A stretch of DNA of 56,834 bases, from the NCBI GenBank assembly GCA_017407325.1, contig JAFQWV010000003.1, forward strand, positions 1-56,834, in the 5' to 3' direction. Positions 9,801 to 17,265 of the stretch are shown here, piece after piece. The position numbers and the translations under genes are program-made. Each line of letters opens with the position of its first letter. Positions within the stretch are counted from its first letter, which is position 1. The notes under the pieces are model-generated. The model searched no databases. It worked only from the letters and a program-made list of their open reading frames with translations, and was not told where the DNA came from. Origin of the DNA: Clostridia bacterium (lineage in GTDB: Bacteria > Bacillota > Clostridia > Christensenellales > Borkfalkiaceae).

Positions 9801-10019
9801 TTTTGTTTCGTCGTCAGTTCCAAACTCAAAGTCGCCGTTAGTTATCGTTTGATAATCCTTAACGCTTTCTTCTTTCGTTGTTGAACTTGACGATGATGAA
9901 GATGACGAGCTGTCCTCAGTTTTGCCACATCCTGCAGTAAATAGCACGGATAGCGATAAAACCAAGACGCTAATCAAAGTCAAAATTGTCTTTAGGTCAA
10001 ACCTTTTAGTCTTGTTCAT
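6825..10019 (-). CDS. Large surface lipoprotein with a second C-terminal membrane anchor
   Basis: The 1064-residue product begins with a lipoprotein signal peptide (lipobox LFTAGC, about residues 27-32) and a ten-Ser linker. About 870 residues of Ser/Thr/Asn-rich beta-type sequence follow. The region after the linker (TNGDFEFGTD) resembles the start of carbohydrate-binding jelly-roll modules, and similar D-N-(I/V)-T-I-E-T segments recur. Near residue 915-940 a strong hydrophobic helix is followed by a basic KKR stop and a ~110-residue highly charged, Glu/Ala-rich tail. A lipid anchor at one end and a transmembrane helix at the other is unusual. It is transcribed alone from a promoter at 10094-10122. 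Function not recognised. Confidence 0.75.
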   Translation of the reverse strand: MNKTKRFDLKTILTLISVLVLSLSVLFTAGCGKTEDSSSSSSSSSSTTKEESVKDYQTITNGDFEFGTDDETKATDYPVNTGINWSRANDSLTTSAVTSDYASGIIDTNEEVYNQIAKDQAFPIVSGEGDSAVYFNPRSPYYYGLIEKSYAFDKEVENEDGLPTTGSKILMIHNKIKAEDGRGTAQKFTSSKTIDIAADSYNKVSLWVLTKDLKTLQDTNDFGAYVALNTTVSSSKNPLVINNINTDGNWAQINFYIEGSSLLTTSYKLVLGLGTGSRKVKDGYVEGFAYFDNVTIETLTKAEYDQATGAIAAENKYSLFVSDADNAGFYKDATKSELQASLTGATYLSNGNASESYDATKTFTKFDYTLSFDIPSVSDSNVFLSSEANADVYPNGGSNFCQGSEIGEGAFSTISAKLDGVTNPVGSDAQTVYMIYPEVASHTLNTKAYTLKDGEAMLLTFLTKVKTANAQDAVTVSVVDNGTTTTPIDEATVIATSYNTNDYENEETANWAKFFIYVSNDIGDGLDRQFSLKIDFGPTNPTTEYFALPVGYALFTGFETTMLTPEQFEIGKNFGDYTGNVSLGAELINGPKDDEDSKDVYSLNYATSDNYKIESNLSSTVVGFTGVVGGHTMVGGESTAYSQDVTKTGLFNTKYIDNYTTLSASEIESLKALEKNADNDYVQALLINNTSAASYGYLGTSNTISASSTSTIAVKLKVFGDAKAYVYLTNSNPLEGFDVLGLNAPKWTFANDEVTYSDNEYLVDKKYVQTVTASECTNGWITVYFKVTAGINAINYRVEVWNGSRDGADKSQGMVAIESISTSASLSEAKLLADNEGGEVSEIEYKRAPTLVAYTTDDGKESTKFQEYNSQVVFTEYSKAKAIIATHQTVDAEASLDETTDKEEDLAPEEETEANTNWWLQVMSLIIAVVLIIAVIAVAFRLFKKRVEVKETVINEGYSRNTRDIANRKIAENKRRKAEEAERLAKEEANAQEKASKETQVNDNEENAETEEALPEYDYDNMENNLLPEETVENAETPATENAEAVEEPTSETTDADDNGDKND

Positions 10020-10093
10020 ATAACCACCTATAAAAATTTTTTTCGAACATAATCAAGTATTTATTATTTATAATAAAATACTTTTACCAAATG

Positions 10094-10122
10094 ATTATAC
10101 TATAACTATCTCGAATTTGCAA
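10094..10122 (-). promoter_or_regulatory. Promoter of the 1064-residue lipoprotein gene
   Basis: On the minus strand: TTGCAA (plus 10117-10122), 17-bp spacer, TATAAT (plus 10094-10099). The leader is about 70 nt, with an AGGTGG ribosome site before the ATG. Confidence 0.75.
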
Positions 10123-10160
10123 CACATTTAACAAGCAATTTTGCCAAATTTTAAGTTTTT

Positions 10161-10189
10161 TTGATAATTTGTTAGATTTTATACATAAT
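10161..10189 (+). promoter_or_regulatory. Candidate promoter giving a leaderless TSUP transcript
   Basis: TTGATA, 17-bp spacer, CATAAT. The expected transcription start (about 7 nt after the -10) falls on the GTG at 10196, and no ribosome site precedes that codon. Confidence 0.45.
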
Positions 10190-10195
10190 AACTTT

Positions 10196-10561
10196 GTGAA
10201 AGATTTTAAGAAAAACGCATTTTTAATAATCACGGGTGCAGTTTGTGGCGCTGTCAACGGCTTTTTCGGTGGGGGTGGTGGCATGATAGTAGTTCCTATG
10301 CTTTGTAAGCTTTTAAAGTATGAAACTAAGGTTGCCCACGCAACTGCACTTGCAATAATTTTACCTGTCTCGATTGTCAGCGGTATAACGTATATCATTA
10401 ATAAGCAGTTCGATTTCAGTATCGGTATATCCGTAACTATCGGCGCTTTGATAGGTGGAATAGCTGGCGCGTTACTGCTAAAAAAACTAAGCGCTAAATG
10501 GGTTGCAAAGATTTTTGCAGTAGTTATGCTTATTGCAGGTGGCAAGCTTTTGCTCTTTTAA
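10196..10561 (+). CDS. TSUP (TauE/SafE-like) half-size permease, first of pair
   Basis: The frame opens at TTG 10169, but a candidate promoter overlaps that region. GTG 10196 gives an N-terminus (MKDFKKNAFLIITGAV) typical of the family, and this is the start chosen here (121 residues). It has about four membrane helices and the glycine-rich GFFGGGGGMIVVPML motif of one TSUP repeat. Full-length TSUP anion or sulfonate exporters have two such repeats in ~250 residues. This gene and the next (10627) each encode one half, so they probably form a heterodimer. The start codon is uncertain; the family call is firm. Confidence 0.75.
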   Translation: MKDFKKNAFLIITGAVCGAVNGFFGGGGGMIVVPMLCKLLKYETKVAHATALAIILPVSIVSGITYIINKQFDFSIGISVTIGALIGGIAGALLLKKLSAKWVAKIFAVVMLIAGGKLLLF

Positions 10562-10626
10562 GATTTTAATTTTTAGTGTAAAAAATGCCTGATAACCGTG
10601 CTAACGGCTAACTTTTGTAAAATTTT

Positions 10627-11010
10627 ATGATGATTTTTACGCTTGTACATATGCTTAGATTAATACTTTTAGGACTTTCCGGTGCCGTTGCAGGAATTTT
10701 AGGCGGTATGGGTATGGGTGGTGGAACTATTCTTATTCCAATGCTAACTATATTCTTTTCAATCGGGCAACACACGTCGCAAGCCGTAAATTTAATAAGT
10801 TTCGTTCCGATGTCAATTTGCGCGTTAGTCGTTCATATAAAGAACGGACTTGTCAAAAAAGAAAAGCTTTGGCTTATAATTATTCCTGCTGTAATTTTAG
10901 GGTGTGCGCTAAGCTTTGTCGCAAAAGGTATCGACGGAAAAATTTTAAAAAAGATTTTCGGCGCATTTTTGCTTATTTTGTCGGGTTTTCAGTTTTTTAC
11001 TCAAAAGTAA
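10627..11010 (+). CDS. TSUP (TauE/SafE-like) half-size permease, second of pair
   Basis: This 127-residue protein has about four membrane helices and a GGMGMGGGTILIPML motif equivalent to that of the preceding gene. The 65-bp gap contains no promoter that I can see, so the two are likely co-transcribed. No clear ribosome site is present. The substrate of TSUP permeases ranges over sulfite, sulfoacetate, thiosulfate and formate-like anions, and nothing nearby narrows it. Confidence 0.75.
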   Translation: MMIFTLVHMLRLILLGLSGAVAGILGGMGMGGGTILIPMLTIFFSIGQHTSQAVNLISFVPMSICALVVHIKNGLVKKEKLWLIIIPAVILGCALSFVAKGIDGKILKKIFGAFLLILSGFQFFTQK

Positions 11011-11066
11011 AAATTTTTGCTTTAACCTATGTGAAAAAATCTTTAAAATCAATAATTATTTATATG

Positions 11067-11098
11067 TGGTTTGTGCAACTTGCACAAACCGTTTTTTG
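11067..11098 (+). terminator. Intrinsic terminator of the TSUP pair
   Basis: Hairpin GGTTTGTGCAA / TTGCACAAACC followed by GTTTTTTG. Confidence 0.85.
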
Positions 11099-11268
11099 TA
11101 TATCAAATTTTATCAAAAATATCAAAAATCTAAGGTTAACAACTAAATTTTAATGTTTAACAAAATTTGCAAATATCGTAATTTTTATTAAAACTAAGTA
11201 ATTTTTGACCTTATTTAATAAAAACTGCCCAAAAATTAAAAAATTCTATGGTAAAATCAAGTTTGTTG

Positions 11269-11277
11269 TGGTATAAT
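11269..11277 (+). promoter_or_regulatory. Extended -10 promoter of ppx-like gene
   Basis: TGGTATAAT, an extended -10 element with no good -35. The leader would be about 80 nt. Confidence 0.6.
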
Positions 11278-11323
11278 CTACACGATAAATATTAAAGTAA
11301 AAAATTAAAGTAATTTTTAGTAG

Positions 11324-11348
11324 TTCGCGCGTGTGTTTTTCGCGCGAA
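11324..11348 (+). promoter_or_regulatory. GC-rich hairpin in the ppx leader next to the ribosome site
   Basis: An 8-bp perfect stem TTCGCGCG/CGCGCGAA with a 9-nt loop ends two bases before the AAGGAG ribosome site. All eight stem pairs are conventional and six are G-C, striking in this AT-rich setting. It could affect mRNA stability or translation of the downstream gene. Confidence 0.6.
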
Positions 11349-11363
11349 TAAGGAGTGAAGATT

Positions 11364-12878
11364 TTGGAAAAAATCGGTATTATTGACCTTGGTTCAAATT
11401 CTGCCAGACTTGTTATCGTTCAAGTTCTTGGCGAAGGTCATTTCATGGTCGTTGACCAACTTAAAGAAAGCGTTCGTTTAGGTAAGGATATGGAACGTGA
11501 CGGTTTTTTAAAACCGCAACGCGTTGCTGAAACGATAAAAACGCTTAAGATGTTCCGCAAGCTTTGCGATGCGCATCAAATTGAACGCATTGTCGCTGTT
11601 GCTACAGCGGCTGTTCGCCGTGCTAAAAATCAACGCAGTTTCTTAGACGAAGTTGCGACTACTTGTGGTATAAAGTTAAAGGTTTTATCTGCTGAAGAAG
11701 AAGCTATGTACGTTTATCGTGGTATTATCAATACTATGGACGTACCTAAGGGGCTTATTTTAGAAGTTAGTGGTGGAAGTACGAAAATTATTTACTACAA
11801 CCGCAGAAACTTGTTAAACTTTGCTACGTTACCGTTTGGTGCTATCACTTTGACCGAGCTATATTCAAACGACGGTATTTCACCAAGCGAACAAGTTGAA
11901 AAAATCGAAGAGTTTTTTATCGAACAGTTAAAAGAACTTCCTTGGATTAAGGAAATCGACCCTGAAACGCAACTAATTCTAGTTGGTGGTTCGTTCAGAA
12001 GCTTGGGAAGAATTTCAAAGCTTTTGAAAAAGAGTCCTTATCCAATCGTACACAACTACGTTATGCCGGTTGGCGATTTTGACGTAATTTACGACAAGCT
12101 TAAGAAAATGGATCTTGATAAGAAAAAGCGCATTAAAGGCGTATCTTCATCTCGTGCAGACATTTTACCAAGCGCACTTGCAGTTGTAAACACGTTCAGA
12201 AACTACTGTGGTTTTAACGAGCTTGTTATCGCTGGTGGTGGATTAAGAGAAGGTATTATGTTTAACCACGTCTTGCCAAGTACCTTGGAAAAGCCTGTAA
12301 GCGACGTTTTGACTTACAGTTTAAAAACTTTGGTTAAATACTATAATTGCAACGAAAAGCACGTAGAACAAGTTTTATCTTTATCCGTTCAGCTTTTCAA
12401 GCAACTTAGAGTATTGCATAAATTCCCACGCCAAGTACTTAAAGTATTAAAGGTTGCTGCTATGCTTCACGATGCAGGCGCAAGTATTAAATATTACGAC
12501 TATCAAAAGCACTCAAGCTACATTTGCTTAAATTCTGCACTCTACGGTATTAGCCAGCGCGATATCGTACTTGCTGCACTTGTAATTTCTGTATACAAAA
12601 ACGACGACTTTTCTCAAAACGAGCTTATCAAGTTCAAAGAATTCATTTCAGAAAGTGACGTTGAAATTATAAGAAAGCTCGGTATCATTTTAAGAATTGC
12701 TGAAAGCTTAGACAGAAGTATGTCGTCTTGCGTTACTGAAATTAGTTGTGACGTTTTAGGTGACTCTGTAATTATGAAGACGACGCTTGACGGCGATGCG
12801 TCTTTAGAAATTAAAGAAGCCTTAACCGCAGGTCAAGACTTCAAGAGAATATTCAAAAAGAATTTGGATATTTTGTAA
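11364..12878 (+). CDS. Ppx/GppA family phosphatase with C-terminal HD-type domain
   Basis: The start is TTG 11364, 8 nt after AAGGAG; the upstream GTG at 11355 overlaps the ribosome site. The 504-residue product begins with the ASKHA phosphate-binding signature IGIIDLGSNSARL, followed by AVATAAVRRAKN and EVSGGSTKI, which define Ppx/GppA exopolyphosphatases or pppGpp phosphatases. Residues ~310-500 form an HD-type helical domain (AAMLHDAG). It probably degrades polyphosphate or pppGpp in the cytoplasm. Monocistronic between a promoter and a convergent terminator. Confidence 0.88.
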   Translation: MEKIGIIDLGSNSARLVIVQVLGEGHFMVVDQLKESVRLGKDMERDGFLKPQRVAETIKTLKMFRKLCDAHQIERIVAVATAAVRRAKNQRSFLDEVATTCGIKLKVLSAEEEAMYVYRGIINTMDVPKGLILEVSGGSTKIIYYNRRNLLNFATLPFGAITLTELYSNDGISPSEQVEKIEEFFIEQLKELPWIKEIDPETQLILVGGSFRSLGRISKLLKKSPYPIVHNYVMPVGDFDVIYDKLKKMDLDKKKRIKGVSSSRADILPSALAVVNTFRNYCGFNELVIAGGGLREGIMFNHVLPSTLEKPVSDVLTYSLKTLVKYYNCNEKHVEQVLSLSVQLFKQLRVLHKFPRQVLKVLKVAAMLHDAGASIKYYDYQKHSSYICLNSALYGISQRDIVLAALVISVYKNDDFSQNELIKFKEFISESDVEIIRKLGIILRIAESLDRSMSSCVTEISCDVLGDSVIMKTTLDGDASLEIKEALTAGQDFKRIFKKNLDIL

Positions 12879-12892
12879 GATTAAAAATAATT

Positions 12893-12928
12893 CCGCGTTT
12901 GCCAGCTAGCAAACGCGGATATTTTTTT
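12893..12928. terminator. Bidirectional terminator between convergent genes
   Basis: A perfect 10-bp stem CCGCGTTTGC/GCAAACGCGG with flanking A- and T-runs serves both the ppx-like gene and the YegP-type gene. Confidence 0.85.
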
Positions 12929-12929
12929 A

Positions 12930-13679
12930 TTAATTGTTTTCGTCGTCTTTTTTCTCGCGAACGATAACTGCCGTTTTAGAAAAACGCTTAACCGATTCAA
13001 TCGCGCGCTCACACGCAGCTTTAGTAGAGTATCCTTCGCTTACACACAAAAGTCTGGTAGACGATGAATAAAGTTTAAAGAAGAAGTTTCCGTTCTTATC
13101 CATAGACACTGCGAAATTGTTTTTCTCAACGTTGTTTTTAACTGTTTCAATTCCACTTTTAATTCCACTAAGTGCCGTGTAACTTTCAGTTCTTAATAAA
13201 ATCTCGGCATTCGACGCTCTAAGCTCAGCCGAAAAGCGTTTTCCCTCTTCAATAATTACCCATTTACCAGAATATCTGGTATCAGTCTTTTTGTCGTCGT
13301 TTTGTTTATTAACCGTGCTATCTAAAGCCTTTTGTGGCTTTGCTTTGGCTTCCTTTTCTTCTTTTTCAGTGACTTCTTCAGTATTGTCAGCAGCTACCGT
13401 TTCTTCTTCAACCGTCGTTTCTTCAGGCTGTAATTGAGTTTCAGTATCTATTGTTTCTTCAGATTTTACTTGCTCATCGATTTTTTCAAGATCCTCGTCT
13501 AAAGCTTCTTCGGTATTTAATTTTTCGTCGCTATCTGATTTTTCTTGATTTCTCTTTTTAGAAATTGCTTTTTTAGCGATTATAATTACGATTGCTAAAA
13601 TTAAACAAACTAAAAGCGAGATTACACTTACTAAAATTAGTTTAGGGTTGTCTTTAAAATATTGTAAAATGGCATCCAT
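12930..13679 (-). CDS. Membrane-anchored protein with two DUF1508/YegP-like repeats
   Basis: This 249-residue protein has one N-terminal transmembrane helix (~12-35) and a basic stop. A ~90-residue Glu/Thr-rich acidic linker follows, then a C-terminal region of ~110 residues. That region contains two YegP-like units, each with a G-K/N-x-x-F-x-x-x-(L) strand pattern and a second half E-(S/G)-Y-(S/T)-x-x-x-A...IESV/IETV. The second unit (EGYSTKAACERAIESVKR) is the clearest. YegP domains are short beta-rich modules of unknown role. The domains would lie outside or inside depending on topology, which I cannot decide. Confidence 0.75.
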   Translation of the reverse strand: MDAILQYFKDNPKLILVSVISLLVCLILAIVIIIAKKAISKKRNQEKSDSDEKLNTEEALDEDLEKIDEQVKSEETIDTETQLQPEETTVEEETVAADNTEEVTEKEEKEAKAKPQKALDSTVNKQNDDKKTDTRYSGKWVIIEEGKRFSAELRASNAEILLRTESYTALSGIKSGIETVKNNVEKNNFAVSMDKNGNFFFKLYSSSTRLLCVSEGYSTKAACERAIESVKRFSKTAVIVREKKDDENN

Positions 13680-13700
13680 AATTTTTCTCCTTTTTCTTTA

Positions 13701-13729
13701 ATTTTAATATATTTATTAATAATAGTCAA
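13701..13729 (-). promoter_or_regulatory. Promoter of the YegP-type gene
   Basis: On the minus strand: TTGACT (plus 13724-13729), 17-bp spacer, TAAAAT (plus 13701-13706), then an AAAGGAGA ribosome site. Confidence 0.7.
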
Positions 13730-13766
13730 ATAATTTGTTAAAAATGTGGAATTTTTACAAAATATA

Positions 13767-13775
13767 TGTTAAAAT
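13767..13775 (+). promoter_or_regulatory. Extended -10 element immediately upstream of the flavoprotein gene
   Basis: TGTTAAAAT ends six bases before the ATG at 13782, and no ribosome site is present. The expected start of transcription coincides with the ATG, so the mRNA may be leaderless. Confidence 0.45.
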
Positions 13776-13781
13776 GTAATT

Positions 13782-14999
13782 ATGGAAAAATTCGATTTAG
13801 TTATCGTAGGCGGTGGGTTTTCGTCACTAGTTCTTGCGAATGCTTTAAAACTTAAAAACAAAAAAGTTGCGATTTTTGAAAAGCTCGATAGGGTTGGTAA
13901 AAAAATATTATCAACGGGTAACGGTCGTGGAAATATTACTAACAAAAACTTAGGTGTCGAGTATTATCACGGCAAAAACCCCGAATTTTGCGAGTATGCA
14001 ATTAAGAGATACGACAATTTTGCTATAAGAAGCTTCTTTTCTAATCTTGGCTTAATGTTCGCTACTGAAGACGATAAAATTTACCCTGCAAGCATGCAGG
14101 CAAACAGCATTTTAGACGCGCTTAGGTTTAACCTTGAAAATTCAGGTATAGAAATTTGTTTAAACAGCGAAGTTAAAGGTGTAAAAAAGCAGGCTGACGA
14201 TTTTTTAATTGCCTTATCAAACGGTAAAGAAGCTTTAGCAAAAAACGTTGTTCTTGCGTTTGGCGGTAGCTCTCAAAAGCAGTTTGGAACTGACGGCTCG
14301 GCTTTTTCTATTGCAAAAAGCTTGGGTCACAGCGTTACTAAACTTTATCCGTCGCTCGTTCAAATGCGCAGTCGTGACGAAATTATAAAAGGGCTTAAGG
14401 GTATACGCTCGAACGCTAAAGTTACACTTTTATCTTGTGGTAAGGAAATAAAATCAACGATAGGCGATTTACTGTTTACCGACAGCGGTATAAGCGGTAA
14501 TGCAACGTTTTATCTGTCAAGTTATTTAAGTGAAGTTGTAAATCCTACTATACGGGTTGAATTTATACCTGAAATAACCGAAAATCGACTTATAGACCAT
14601 CTTTTGTATAAAAAACAATGTTTTCCTAATCTATTATCTTCAGAGATTTTAAACGGAATTATTCATAAGCAGATTGGTAAAAATATCTTAAAAAGCGTAA
14701 GTGATGCTAAGCTTATTAAAGATTTATCACGTTCTGAAATTATCAAAATTGCAAAGATTATTAAGAATTTTGACATAAATATTACAGGTACTTTAGGGTT
14801 CGATTATTCTCAAGTAACTCACGGTGGAGTTTTAACTAGTGAGTTCGATAATAAGACTTTTGAAAGTAAAATCGTTAAAAACCTTTATGGAATAGGCGAG
14901 CTTTTAGATATTGACGGCGACTGTGGTGGCTTTAACCTTCAATGGGCGTTTTCAAGCGCAATGTGTGTTGCGGAGAACTTAAATGCAAAAATTAAGTAA
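13782..14999 (+). CDS. HI0933/YhiN-type FAD-dependent oxidoreductase
   Basis: The 405-residue product starts with a Rossmann FAD-binding motif (VIVGGGFSSLVLANAL) at residues 7-22, followed by the family hallmark KLDRVGKKILSTGNGRGN-type segment near 37-54. The C-terminal second FAD-binding motif appears around residue 375-395 (GELLDIDGDCGGFN). Members of this family (HI0933, YhiN, BaiN) are cytoplasmic flavoproteins of mostly unknown substrate. Its 3' end overlaps the next flavoprotein gene by 17 bp. Confidence 0.88.
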   Translation: MEKFDLVIVGGGFSSLVLANALKLKNKKVAIFEKLDRVGKKILSTGNGRGNITNKNLGVEYYHGKNPEFCEYAIKRYDNFAIRSFFSNLGLMFATEDDKIYPASMQANSILDALRFNLENSGIEICLNSEVKGVKKQADDFLIALSNGKEALAKNVVLAFGGSSQKQFGTDGSAFSIAKSLGHSVTKLYPSLVQMRSRDEIIKGLKGIRSNAKVTLLSCGKEIKSTIGDLLFTDSGISGNATFYLSSYLSEVVNPTIRVEFIPEITENRLIDHLLYKKQCFPNLLSSEILNGIIHKQIGKNILKSVSDAKLIKDLSRSEIIKIAKIIKNFDINITGTLGFDYSQVTHGGVLTSEFDNKTFESKIVKNLYGIGELLDIDGDCGGFNLQWAFSSAMCVAENLNAKIK

Positions 15000-16515
15000 T
15001 ATTTCTCTATCAATAGACGAAGACGAAAGCGTTTTAATTAAAAAATGCGCTAAGCTTTTAAAGATAGATAAAAATACAATTAAAAATATTAAAATCGTCA
15101 AAAAATCGGTTGATGCGCGTAAAAAGAATGATATCCGTTTTGTGTATACAGTCGAAGTATTTACAGAAATTGAAGCTGAAAAAGAAGTCATTTTTGACGA
15201 GATTAAAACGGATAAAAAAGTCGTTGTCGTAGGGCTTGGTCCTGCAGGGCTTTTTTGCGCGCTTAATTTAGCAAGACGCGGTTTAAAGCCACTTGTTTTA
15301 GAGCGTGGCGAAGAAGTCGATAAAAGAACGAAAAAGGTCGAAGGCTTTTTATCCGGACTGTCACTTGACGAAGATAGTAACGTTCAATTTGGTGAAGGTG
15401 GCGCAGGCACTTTTTCAGACGGAAAGCTTAACACCGGGGTGAATAATCGACTTATAGGCGATGTTTTGCGAGATTTTGTTCGTTTTGGCGCGCCAAGTGA
15501 GATAGAATATATCGCTAAACCACACATAGGTAGCGACAATTTAAAGACTGTCGTAAAGAACTTAAGAAACGAAATAATAAGACTTGGTGGCGAAGTTCAT
15601 TTTTCTGAAAAGCTTATAGATTTTACCGTTAAAAACGGCAAGGTTTTTGAAGTTGAAACAAATATTAATAAATACCCTTGCGACTATTTAGTTTTAGCGA
15701 TTGGACACAGCGCAAGGGATACTTTTGAAATGCTTTATAAAAAGTCCGTTTTAGTCGAGCAAAAGGAATTTGCAGTCGGCTTTAGAACGGAACAATTACA
15801 AAGTGTTATAAATGAAAATCAGTACGGTAAATTTGCTAACCATCCTAAATTAAAGTCAGCTGACTATAAGCTTGTAAGCCACGCGCACGATCGGGGCGTT
15901 TTTACCTTCTGTATGTGCCCGGGTGGGGTGGTTATTCCTTCTGCAAGTGAACAAGGCTGTGTCGTCACAAACGGTATGAGTAATTTTATGCGCAGTGAAA
16001 TTAACGCAAATTCTGCAATAGTTTGTCAAGTTAGAAAATCGGACTTTGCTTCTAGTAATCCACTTAGTGGCGTCGACTTTCAACGTCATTTGGAAAGAAA
16101 GGCTTTTTCTATTGCTGGTTGCGATTATAAAGCGCCCGTTCAGCTTGGTGAAGATTTCTTGCGTGGTGTAAGGTCGACAAAGCTTTCTAACGTTTTACCG
16201 TCTTATAGCCGTGGTTACGAGCTATGTAACCTAGATGAGATATTCCCAAAAACAATAACCGACGCGCTTAAGCTTGGTTTAAAGGATATGGATAATAAGA
16301 TAAGGGGTATTGCAAGCTTAGGGGCTGTTCTTTCTGGCGTTGAATCGCGTACGTCGTCGCCGATTAGAATTTTGCGTGGCGAAAATTTGCAAAGCGTAAA
16401 CGTTAAAGGGCTTTTTCCTTGTGGTGAAGGTTGTGGCTATGCAGGTGGTATAATGAGTGCTGCAGTTGACGGCATTAAGGTGTTTGAGAAAATCGTCGAA
16501 GATATTTTAGCTTAA
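14983..16515 (+). CDS. COG2509-type FAD-dependent dehydrogenase
   Basis: This 510-residue protein has an N-terminal ~75-residue basic/alpha-beta domain and a Rossmann motif VVVVGLGPAGLFCALNLARRG (about 80-100). A conserved stretch rich in glycine (QFGEGGAGTFSDGKLNTG) and a C-terminal GEGCGYAGGIMSAAVDG motif complete the COG2509 pattern. It is co-transcribed with the upstream HI0933-type gene (17-bp overlap), a pairing that suggests a shared redox function. Substrate unknown. Confidence 0.88.
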   Translation: MQKLSNISLSIDEDESVLIKKCAKLLKIDKNTIKNIKIVKKSVDARKKNDIRFVYTVEVFTEIEAEKEVIFDEIKTDKKVVVVGLGPAGLFCALNLARRGLKPLVLERGEEVDKRTKKVEGFLSGLSLDEDSNVQFGEGGAGTFSDGKLNTGVNNRLIGDVLRDFVRFGAPSEIEYIAKPHIGSDNLKTVVKNLRNEIIRLGGEVHFSEKLIDFTVKNGKVFEVETNINKYPCDYLVLAIGHSARDTFEMLYKKSVLVEQKEFAVGFRTEQLQSVINENQYGKFANHPKLKSADYKLVSHAHDRGVFTFCMCPGGVVIPSASEQGCVVTNGMSNFMRSEINANSAIVCQVRKSDFASSNPLSGVDFQRHLERKAFSIAGCDYKAPVQLGEDFLRGVRSTKLSNVLPSYSRGYELCNLDEIFPKTITDALKLGLKDMDNKIRGIASLGAVLSGVESRTSSPIRILRGENLQSVNVKGLFPCGEGCGYAGGIMSAAVDGIKVFEKIVEDILA

Positions 16516-16624
16516 ATTATTGATTTTTTATAAATTCTAGTATATAATATAATATATATTTTCTATTATTTTTTTTACTTTTTACTTTTTCCCATACTTT
16601 TTATTTTTTATTTCAGGTGGTTTT

Positions 16625-17254
16625 ATGAAAATTAAATACCTAGGACATTCTGCTTTTTGTTTAAGTGGAAATTATTCTGTTTGTATTGATCCGTTTGACA
16701 AAATTGGTTTCGATTTTGAAACTCAGACGGTCGATTTTTGCTTATGCTCGCATAAGCATTTTGACCATAACGCTACTCACCTAGTAAATAGCACATTAAC
16801 AGTTTTTGGTGAGTATAAAAAGGGATTAGAAAAGATTTCACTTGAAATTATAAAAAGCTATCACGATACTGAATTTGGCGCAAAAAGGGGAGAAAACTCT
16901 CTCTATAAGTTCGTTATTGATGATATTACCTTTTGTCATTTAGGCGATTTTGGAGAAGTAGTAAATACTGAAATTAAAAATCGTATCGGTAAAGTTGACG
17001 TGTTATTTTTGCCTGTTGGTGGAAGGTATACGATAGACGAAATTGGTGCGCTAAAGGTTATCGAATACGTTAAACCTAAGATTGCAATTCCTATGCACTA
17101 TAAAACGGCTAAGTCAAATATAGATATTAAACCTATATCTGAATTTTTAAAAATAAACCCATATAAAGTTGTAAACGTTCCTACTGAATTTGAATTAGAG
17201 AAACCAATGAACGAAGAAACACTTATTTATCTTCCAGACTCAAGTAATTATTAG
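16625..17254 (+). CDS. UlaG-like metallo-beta-lactamase-fold hydrolase
   Basis: This 209-residue protein starts after an AGGTGG ribosome site. The metal-binding motif HxHxDH appears as SHKHFDHN (~42-49); further metal histidines are likely in GDFGE context (HLGDFGE) and IPMHYK near the C-terminus. The length and motif spacing fit the COG2220 branch. Its stop codon overlaps the ribosome site of rho, so it sits at the head of a rho-containing operon. AT-rich upstream sequence has several TATAAT-like hexamers. Substrate unknown. Confidence 0.85.
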   Translation: MKIKYLGHSAFCLSGNYSVCIDPFDKIGFDFETQTVDFCLCSHKHFDHNATHLVNSTLTVFGEYKKGLEKISLEIIKSYHDTEFGAKRGENSLYKFVIDDITFCHLGDFGEVVNTEIKNRIGKVDVLFLPVGGRYTIDEIGALKVIEYVKPKIAIPMHYKTAKSNIDIKPISEFLKINPYKVVNVPTEFELEKPMNEETLIYLPDSSNY

Positions 17255-17265
17255 GAGAATTGATT

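Larger units (their letters stand above)
11011..11363. other. Intergenic region before ppx: terminator, AT-rich stretch, promoter, leader hairpin
   Basis: From left to right it holds the TSUP terminator (11067-11098), about 160 bp of very AT-rich sequence in which I see no gene, an extended -10 promoter (11269-11277) and a leader with a GC-rich hairpin. A possible 111-residue frame running across 10818-11153 is an out-of-frame shadow. Confidence 0.6.

Noticed and set aside
10084-10545. A 153-residue minus-strand frame opposite the first TSUP gene
   Set aside because: The plus-strand frame has clear TSUP motifs; the other is its shadow.
10196-11010. The two TSUP halves as one frameshifted pseudogene
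   Set aside because: A 65-bp gap, separate starts and a complete glycine-rich repeat motif in each half indicate two intact half-size genes.
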